Below the pieces are notes generated by a model. It saw only the letters and a program-made list of their open reading frames with translations, searched no databases and was not told where the DNA came from. A DNA stretch of 64,000 nucleotides from Congeria kusceri (lineage: Eukaryota; Mollusca; Bivalvia; Myida; Dreissenidae). The stretch spans positions 16,327,956 through 16,391,955 of the forward strand of contig CM051029.1 of assembly GCA_027627225.1 (NCBI GenBank), given 5' to 3'. This document shows, piece after piece, positions 56,372-64,000 of the stretch; position 1 is the stretch's first letter, and every line of letters starts with the position of its first letter. Made by a program: the position numbers and the translations under genes.

Positions 56372-57853
56372 CAAGAGGGCCATGATGGCCCAAAGCGCTC
56401 TCCTCAGAACTGGTACAGATGAAGACCATACTGTTGTGACAGGTTTTAAAATTAAGTTATCTGAACAATACGCAGAAGGGGATAGGATCAATTTTAATTT
56501 AAAACATTGGTTAGTGCAATGGGCTAACTAAAGTAAGAGTTGGGTAGTGGATGTGCGTTTTTTTGTTAATGGTTCAACAATCATTTTTCTTGATATTCTT
56601 GCCTGACCCTTTTTCATTTAGCCATTGACAATTTTGGAAAATGCAGAAACAGTAGATTTTGATGTCTTTTTCGCAAACAGTTTTGGAAAACTAGTTGCAA
56701 TGCGATAATTGCGATGGCTGCGCTATAAGGTAAAGTTTTGCTTTTTCTTTGATAATTTTCTTTCAAATAATGATAAATGATGTTAATGCAGGCTCTGAAG
56801 ACATCAATGTTGCATGTACAAATAACTGCATGCAAGTCTTGCAACTGTTGGAAATCAAATTTTATCTATCAATTTGTATGGTCATGCGCAAACTGTGTAA
56901 GTTTGGTCAACATTGAATCAAAAATCGTGTGTGCAAGCCAATCATTGATAACTTGTTGATGTTTTTTTCCAAACACGAGGGGCAATAACTCTGGTGTTTC
57001 TGGCCAATCATGCTTATATTCTACTTTGCCTGCAGTCTTACGCGCATAGACAAACTGTACACTATTGGTGAAGATTGGATGAAAAATGAAGTCTCTATCC
57101 TGAATAATGTCCATTTTTGCATTTTTTTTTTCACAAATAAAGGGCAATAACTCTGGTGTTTCTGGTCCAATCTTGCTTATATTTGACTTCACCTTTAATC
57201 TTATGGTCATAGACAAACTGTGCAAGATTGGTAAAGATTGGATGAAAAATGAAGTCTCTATTCTGTATAATGTTCATTTTTGCATATTTTTTTCACAAAG
57301 GGCAATAACTCTGGTGTTTCTGGTCCGATCTTGCTTATATTCGACTTCGACTGTAATCTCATGGTAATAGACAAACTGTGCAAGATTGGTGAAGATTGGA
57401 TGAAAAATGTCTCTCTCTATCCTGAATAATGCCCATTTTTGTATATTTTTGTAATAAACAGAGGGCAATAACTCTGGTGTTTGAAAGACAATCAGGCCCA
57501 TTTTTTATGTCTGCTGAGATCTGACGGTCATACACAAACTGTGAAAGTTTGGTTAAGATTGGATGGAAAATAAAGTCTATACGTTGCAAAAGGGCACTTT
57601 AGCACTTTTGTTGCATGAAAAAGGGGCAATAACTCTGGTGTTACTGGTGTGATCTGACCCAATAACAATCCCATCCGAGATTTTATGGTCTTACACAAAC
57701 TGTTCAAGTTAGGTCAAGTTTGAATAAAAAATGTAGTCTTTATCGCGATAAAAAAGTCCAAATTGTTGACGGCACATTGACGACGGACAACGCCGTGGGA
57801 GAGTTCCCCTATACCAAAAGCTTACCGAGCACTTCGTGCTCAGGTGAGCTAAA
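56372..57853 (+). repeat. Dispersed bivalve repeat, long copy (~1.5 kb)
   Basis: It begins 'acaagagggccatgatggcc' and ends 'cgagcacttcgtgctcaggt' + 'gagctaaa'. In between, a ~170-bp unit with 'gggcaataactctggtgttt', 'acaaactgtgcaagattggt' and 'gattggatgaaaaatgaagt' repeats five to six times. I know this class as a widespread non-coding repeat in bivalve genomes. Frames within it are not conserved between units. Confidence 0.88.
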
Positions 57854-58189
57854 AAGACATAGTGACTTTAAAGTACTACAACAAGAAATAATTCTTGGTT
57901 GTTATTTTCAAGAGATGTACAGAAAAGCCTTAAGAAAATGTTGATATAACTGCATTGTTGGTATAGTATAATACAGATATTGAAGGTTATTTAACTTTAC
58001 CTGATATCGACATTTCCAGCAAACATGTTTAAAACACCAACATGTGAAACTGGTATATCCATTACATGAGTGACGGTTATACCCCCCAAAATATTGCTTT
58101 GTCACAAAACTATGGCATCCATTCAAAAGGAATGGACACAAAGAGAATGCTTTAATTGTGAATGTTTAACAGTGTATTTGCAAACTACT
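57854..58189. other. No supported gene
   Basis: Short spacer. Nothing recognised. Confidence 0.35.
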
Positions 58190-58712
58190 CTGTCAACACC
58201 ATATGGTTTGTAACGAAAGTCGAACTTGACCTGTATTTTATGATGTGACACCTATACACCAAAAATAATTCAAATATGTAAAGACTTCATGAGTTATTGA
58301 AGGAAACCGTATTTCTAGGGAATTTAAGTCAAAAAGGGGCCATAACTATGTCAAAATTTAGTGGTTTGTAACCAAAGTGGAACTTGACCTGTCTTTTATG
58401 ATGCTACTCATGTGTACCACGAACTATTTGAATATGTCAAGCCAGTCTTGAGTTATCGTCGGGGAAACTATTTTTTTAGGGAATTTAAGTCGAAAAGGGG
58501 CCATAACTCTGTCAAAATTTGGTGGTTTGTAAGTGGAACTTGACCTGTATTGTATGACGTTACACTTGTGTACCAAAAATTATTTGAATATGTCAAGCCT
58601 TTCTTGAGTTATCTGGAAACCATGAAAACCAACAGACCGACGGGCCGACAGACCGACAAGCTCACTCCTATACACCCCCCTAAACTTCATTTGTGGGGGT
58701 ATAATTAAGTCA
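58190..58712 (+). repeat. Dispersed tandem repeat, three ~170-bp units
   Basis: Units share 'aaaaggggccataactatgt', 'gaacttgacctgtattttat' and 'gaatatgtcaagcc'. It ends 'cagaccgacgggccgacaga' and 'gtgggggtataatta', the tail type of this class. Confidence 0.85.
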
Positions 58713-59100
58713 GGAAAATCTACAGTGAAATATAATATCTATTGTGGATATTAAACAAATATAAATATGATCAACTGCAAACAGCAAATGAAAAACGATT
58801 ACCTATAAAGGAATGGTACATAGTGGTAGACAATAAAACGAGACAGAATTTAGGAAAAAAGATAAATCCCTGTACATGTGATTGTGATAATATCATGTCC
58901 CTGATTGCTAATTAACACAGATCTTTAGATAAGCATGTGGCAACATCCAGGATTTCAAGTTAGAAGCCAAGACACGGTAGACAGGTTACCAACAAATTAC
59001 AAATTAAAGTACATGTACAATAAGCACACATATACACTTCAATAATAATAATAATAATAAAATAATAATACAGTAGTAAAACACTTTTGTATTATCATTA
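58713..59100. other. No supported gene
   Basis: AT-rich, with an (AAT)n run near 59043. Confidence 0.4.
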
Positions 59101-59424
59101 ATCACCAATCAATATTTTCCCCCATTGGGGAGTGGCAGGCATATACAGGATGTTAGGCTGAAAGCGATTCCTGACAGGCAGGAGTTGGACACGCAGAATG
59201 ATTCCAATACCCAGAAATAGATTTTGGTAGGATTTTAGATCCTGCTGGTAATATGGCCCCCCCCCCACCCCCTGGCCATTTGATACACCAATTAAGCATC
59301 TCCCACTGAGGGGATTTAGACAAAAATGCTTGGCTCTAGGGTGGGAATTAAACCCCAAAAATAAATGTTTTCAAATTCCACTAGGTCCCAATTCCCCCAT
59401 GGGGGGAAAATATCGATAGGTGCA
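59101..59424 (+). mobile_element. MITE-like family A, copy 5
   Basis: It contains the family blocks from 'atcaccaatcaatattttcc' to 'aaaatatcgataggtgca'. Confidence 0.85.
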
Positions 59425-59624
59425 TAATATCCCAGAGTACAATTACTGTACAGTACAGTGCCATGACGATGATGTTCAATGGTTCAATATTATCTTGAAA
59501 GTGGAAGAAATTAACAATCAAGTGAAATAACATTAAAAACTTTATAAAGAAAACAAAAACATAAATAAAGAAAACGTTGATTGTCTTAAAGTATAATTTT
59601 GTACATGCACCCAAAACATTTTTA

Positions 59625-60130
59625 TTTAAAGGAACTTGTTTACAGATTTTTTCGCATTTTTTGAAGTATGCCATTAAATATCTTAACTTTACAGATTTAA
59701 TCATCGGAACTAAAAAGCAAAAGTATAAAAACAAGAAAAGTATTTACAAAAAAAAAAAAAAATTGGTCCCACTGGGGTTCCAACCCGGGACCTCCGGATT
59801 AAAAGGCTATCGCCTTAACCACTCGGCTATTCCAACTTCTGTATTTCACCTTGCATTATTTACTTTATGTAAGTGTTCCACTTGATGTCAACAGTTTCAA
59901 CGAAAACAACAGAAACACTCCAAATTATTCCATTGATTAGCGTTACAAACGTTTTATAATGTTATCATTTTCAACTGATGATTACTCATACGAAACGGTT
60001 TTTACAGTATATTTCTAAGTCCGTAGTGCTAGTTTGCTCCCTTGTATACACTGTTCTTTTATTTGTTGGAATCAGTGACAAAAAGTTGATAAAATTGTCA
60101 ATTTGTCTATCTGTGAACAGGTCCCCTTAA
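59625..60130 (-). mobile_element. TIR-bounded element with tRNA(Ser/Leu)-like core (family I), copy 2
   Basis: The left end 'ttaaaggaacttgtttacag' and the right end in reverse 'ttaaggggacctgttcacag' are inverted. The minus-strand core at about 59765-59840 has 'tagccgagtggttaaggc' and 'cgggttggaacccc'. It aligns with 48028-48510. Confidence 0.78.
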
Positions 60131-60493
60131 CATCAGCAAGAATGTGCATTTTCTATGTTACAATTTATGTAAAAAACCACGATATACTGGGACATCCCTC
60201 GTACATGTCCGTAGAGGAAAATGAGTGTCATGGTTATTTATTGCACAAAATTATAAACTAATATATGAGTATCTCTCAAATGATCAATTGTATTAAAACC
60301 AATTTTCTTTCAAAACATTTCCTAAACGTATTTTAATTCAATCTTTGTAAAACAAAAGAAGTCTACAAAAACATACACATATTTGTGACCACTTAAAAAA
60401 TACTAGTCAAACTAAATAAACTAGCTAAATAACATAATGTTACATTAAACAACCAACACTTTCTGTTGATAGATTTCATTTCACAAGTAATTA
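60131..60493. other. No supported gene
   Basis: AT-rich spacer. Confidence 0.35.
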
Positions 60494-60756
60494 TGCATCT
60501 ATCAATTGAATGCAATTCCCGACAGGCTGGAATTTGACATGCCGAATGATTTCGGGCCTCAGGAAATAGACTGGTCCGATTTTAGATCCCATTAATATTG
60601 GCCATTTGATACACCAAGCATCTCCCACTAAGGGGATTTAGACAAAAATGTTTGGTTCAAAGGTGGGAAGTTATACCCCAACAAATAATTTTTTTCCAAT
60701 TTCCCTGGGTCAGCCCGACGCCCCCCCCCCCCTGGGGGGAAAAAACGATAGGTGCA
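60494..60756 (+). mobile_element. MITE-like family A, copy 6
   Basis: It runs from 'tgcatctatcaattgaatgc' to 'aaaacgataggtgca', somewhat shortened at the left. Confidence 0.83.
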
Positions 60757-61009
60757 TTATGTAACAGTAATGTAATTATTGCTATACAAACACTAATGTA
60801 AACAGAAACAGCTACATTTTATACCACATTTAGAACAAAAACAAGAAATCAGTAAAAATGTTTATTAAACTTATGTAATTTTCAATACGATGCAACTGGA
60901 ATGTTTTCGAAGTCACATAAAACAAGTAATACATAAATATCAAGCAATTTTAAGGATCTGGTTATTACTTGTGATAATAAGTCGATGTTAAATTTCCATA
61001 TACATATCA
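60757..61009. other. No supported gene
   Basis: AT-rich spacer. Confidence 0.35.
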
Positions 61010-61570
61010 GCAAGCAATTGGTAATGTCCCATGCGACAGTATGATGTCACCCTCATGTAGAGCTAAAATTAGAACGTTCTTTTCCCTTAATCTAGGGAGC
61101 CATTTGTGAAAGAGAATCTACACCTACTTGGCAATTAACAATTAAGTTACTTAAGTTGATAATTAAGTTATATTGCGTACGTTCCTTTGTTTTTAATAAA
61201 TAAATATCAGACCCGATAGAGGGTGATACAATTTATTGTCAAAGCCTCGGTTGACATCACCATTCTTGGGGTGACAATACAATGTATCACACTTTGTTTC
61301 GGTGTGATATTTATATAATGTCACCCTCGCGTGGATCTAAAAATAGAACAACCGTTTTTCCTTAGGTCTCTGTTGACATTACCATCGGGTGTGATATTTA
61401 TTTTATTATCACATGACATTATCACATGTTATTGTGTGACATTTTGTATCATGTAACAACAACTGTTATCAAGTTAGAGCAAATAGTATTATTGAAAACA
61501 AAATGTCACGTCACATCACTTGAATCATGTGAAATTAATTGTTATCATGTGACATAACTTTTATTTTCCA
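61010..61570. repeat. Repeat with 'atgtcaccctc' and 'tcatgtgacat' motifs
   Basis: 'gatgtcaccctcatgtagag' and 'aatgtcaccctcgcgtggat' are both followed by a related 'agaac' block. From 61400 on, 'atcatgtgacattatcacat'-type motifs in both orientations suggest small palindromic repeats. The boundaries are uncertain. Confidence 0.5.
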
Positions 61571-61866
61571 TTGCATCTTTTCAAACATGATCTCAAATGG
61601 ACATTCATGATTAAAAATCTAAAATCTACAAAAATAAGTAACCATGTCAAAATGAGGTACAACACACATGTGAACACATTATCTAACAACTTTATAAAAA
61701 CATAATTTCTACATGAACTACAATCAACAGCAGACAGGAACTAACAATATGCAATGAATGTCTTAAACGAACATTCAGATCATTTTATATAAAATTATGC
61801 ATAGAAACATAGTTTTTTTCATGTTTTATAGTAGAATTTCTAAATAATCAAAGGTGTTTTTTTTCA

Positions 61867-62110
61867 GTTGCATAATTCTATGATAATAAAAGGATCATGT
61901 TTTTTTTTACAAAGGTGTCATGACATAAATCAGTATCAAAATGGGAAAAAACAAGAGCTCTCAGAGGACAGCATGCTCGACTATTCTCAGTATTTCAGTT
62001 GGTATCGTTTGGAAGGTAATGTAACGACTCGCCCCATGTTTAATAACGACTTGCCCCATATAGACAACAACTTGCCCCATATGAATAACGACTTGCCCCA
62101 TCAAATGTAG
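61867..62110 (+). CDS. Possible terminal exon, unknown
   Basis: A strong acceptor ('gtgttttttttcag', ending 61866) precedes an open frame to TAG at 62110 that ends with three related units, FNNDLPHI, DNNLPHM and NNDLPHQM. An AATAAA lies about 160 bp downstream (62270). No upstream exon was found and no family recognised. Confidence 0.25.
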
Positions 62111-62779
62111 TTGTAGGAATCTGTTATATTTTGATGTTTTGTAGATTAATTTGAGTGTATATCAACATGTATAGGAATACATTTTGTATAAGATGATGTG
62201 GTAAAAATGTGTAATATCATTACAATTTGAATCATAAATAATTAAATGTGTTTACTGCCTATGCAATGTAATAAAATTTGGAATTGAAAAATTGATTTGT
62301 GGTCTGTGTTATTTATGTATATTATAATCAATTCAATTTAATATATATAATTTTATATAAAATAGTGATGTCTTCTCACAAACATACACGTTAATACATT
62401 GAGTAATATGAACGTCTGTATCTTTTTTTTCCATAAAGTTTGCTATTTAATGATAATTATCACCGTTGATGAACGAAGTATTGAATTGTGATCTATAATA
62501 ATTGCCGACCTTTAATGTTGGAACATTTTAATAAGTATAAATAATGTTTTTCACACCCAACTGGACTTTGCACTCGACGGCGGTTCGTTTAGTTTGTATG
62601 TGTGATCAATTAGCAGGTAAGGCTTCGAATAAACTATAAATAACAACCTATGAGATTAATTAATTAAACTACTTTAATTAATTTGAGCAATTTAAGTCAC
62701 TAGATGCAGTCGAGTACATATATATACGCATCAGTGAAATCATAACGATAACTTGTTGGAACGAATAACGTGATACATC
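62111..62779. other. Upstream flank of the PHD gene
   Basis: AT-rich, with no specific promoter motif that I can defend. Confidence 0.35.
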
Positions 62780-62888
62780 ATGCCTGCCCCTCCATGTTTA
62801 TTTTGTCTACGACGGGTGCACCAAAACTCAAGACCAGTGACATGTGATAACTGCTCAAGATGGTATCACATAAAGTGTGGAAACACTG
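62780..62888 (+). CDS. PHD gene exon 1
   Basis: The ATG at 62780 is the first in frame. The exon ends at a GTATGC donor in phase 1, which fits the GG start of the next exon (NTG|IIVEQ). Confidence 0.82.
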
Positions 62889-64000
62889 GTATGCAAGATA
62901 TAATATATGTAAAGATCTGTTATTTAAAACCATGTGAACAGACAGTATATGGTACCAATATATGATCGACTGTTATACATATTTTATTTCGCTTCAAAAC
63001 ACATACATATAAAATTTATTCAGTTTAATGATTGGATGATGATGATGGTGATAATGAAGATGATGTATTTCTTAAATCAGGGATCATAGTGGAGCAGTAC
63101 GACGCTGCGGTTGTAGAACGTCAGGATCTACAATTTGTATGCATGCACTGCCGTCACAACAACACCGATGAAAATGGAGACGTGTTGGATAACTACAGCT
63201 ACTCGATGCAAGAGGATTCTGTCAACACCACCACCACAACAACAGCATCTGCCATATCAATCCTAGAAGATGATCTTGTCAACACCACCACCACGACATC
63301 TGCCATGTCAATCCTAGATGATCTTGTCAACAACACCACCACGACATCTGCCATGTCAATCCTAGAAGATGATCTTGTCAACACCACCACCACCACATCT
63401 GCCATGTCAATCCTAGAAGATGATCTTGTCGACACCACCACCACGACATCTGCCATGTCAATCCTAGAAGATGATCTTGTCGACACCACCACCACTACAT
63501 CTGCCATGTCAATCCTAGAAGATGATCTTGTCGACACCACCACCACGACATCTGCCATGTCAATCCTAGATGATATTGTCAACACCACCACCACTACATC
63601 TGCCATGTCAATCCTAGAAGATGATCTTGTCAACACCACCACCACCACATCCGCCATGTCAATCCTAGAAGATGATCTTGTCGACACCACCACCACTACA
63701 TCTGCCATGTCAATCCTAGAAGATGATCTTGTCGACACCACCACCACTACATCTGCCATGTCAAACCTAGAAGATGATCTTGTCAATACCACCACCACAA
63801 CACCACCATCTGCCATGTCAATCCTAGAAGATGATCTTGTCAACACCATCACCACAACAACACCATCTGCCATGTCAATCCTAGAAGATGATCTTGTCAA
63901 CACCACTACCACCACATCTGCCATGTCAATCCTAGAAGATGATCTTGTCGACACCACCACCATGACATCTGCCATGTCAATCCTAGATGATCTTGTCGAC
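62780..64000 (+). CDS. PHD-finger protein with T/S-A-M-S-I-L-E-D-D repeats (runs off window)
   Basis: Exon 1 (62780-62888) encodes MPAPPCLFCLRRVHQNSRPV and TCDNCSRWYHIKCGNT. Exon 2 (from 63081, acceptor 'atttcttaaatcag') continues (G)IIVEQYDAAVVERQDLQF and VCMHC. Together they give a C4HC3 PHD finger: Cys6, Cys9, Cys22, Cys25, His30, Cys33, and CMHC in exon 2. PHD fingers bind histone tails or act as protein interaction modules in the nucleus. The finger is followed by about 15 units of a 16-17 residue repeat, TTTTTSAMSILEDDLV(N/D), still open at 64000. Related mollusc proteins join such a finger to FLYWCH or transposase-like domains; whether this one does cannot be seen. The valine-rich frame on the opposite strand (63199-63975) is a shadow. 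Confidence 0.82.
63081..64000 (+). CDS. PHD gene exon 2 (partial)
   Basis: The frame is open from 63081 to the window end, 306 codons without a stop. It contains the last CxxC pair of the finger and then the coding repeat. Confidence 0.85.
63215..64000 (+). repeat. Coding minisatellite, 48/51-bp units
   Basis: Units such as 'accaccaccacgacatctgc' + 'catgtcaatcctagaagatg' + 'atcttgtcgac' repeat about 15 times. Length variants are 45-57 bp, always a multiple of three, which keeps the plus-strand frame. Confidence 0.95.

Noticed and set aside
63199..63975. Minus-strand 258-codon valine-rich frame
   Set aside because: It is the antisense shadow of the coding repeat in the PHD gene, whose plus frame continues from a phase-matched zinc-finger exon.

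Overview
The window reads as the genome of a bivalve mollusc, probably a heterodont clam. The basis is AT-rich DNA with long introns, bivalve-style dispersed repeats (for example the unit that opens with 'ACAAGAGGGCCATGATGGCC'), a TRIM-like B-box gene of the expanded bivalve type, and a PHD-finger gene of a kind I associate with mollusc FLYWCH/transposase-like families. The species cannot be named from the sequence alone. There are no prokaryotic operons, no CRISPR array and no convincing functional tRNA or rRNA gene.

Layout. From 0.4 to 20.8 kb, minus strand, lies a CDC20 (fizzy) gene. Ten exons could be joined with matching phases; the last exon or exons fall off the left edge. Its second intron (18.6 to 6.2 kb) contains three exons of a second minus-strand gene of unknown function. 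The other two exons of that gene are near 41.2 and 43.9 kb, so the two same-strand genes appear interleaved. Two paralogous single-coding-exon membrane proteins with C-terminal PPSY motifs face opposite ways at 28.0-29.1 kb (minus) and 36.7-38.0 kb (plus), both inside the long intron of the unknown gene. A decayed TRIM-like B-box/coiled-coil/NHL-type gene is at 50.7-53.2 kb (plus). A PHD-finger gene with a coding tandem repeat starts at 62.8 kb and runs off the right edge (plus).

Repeats fill the rest. Two tandem arrays in CDC20 are copies of its own splice junctions: a 46-bp array from the exon 5 donor and an 81-bp array from the exon 3 acceptor. Two foldback elements with long terminal inverted repeats and 6-bp target duplications lie at 21.5-23.4 and 24.0-24.8 kb. 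There are also six copies of a roughly 250-320 bp MITE-like family, several hairpin families, SINEs with tRNA-like heads, TIR-bounded elements with tRNA-like cores, a nested insertion at 7.9-8.9 kb, and many minisatellites that create long but meaningless open frames.

The genes do not form an obvious pathway. CDC20 is the mitotic APC/C activator. The PPSY membrane proteins may recruit WW-domain ubiquitin ligases. The TRIM-like copy looks dead. The least ordinary features are the splice-junction minisatellites, the interleaved same-strand genes and the foldback cluster.
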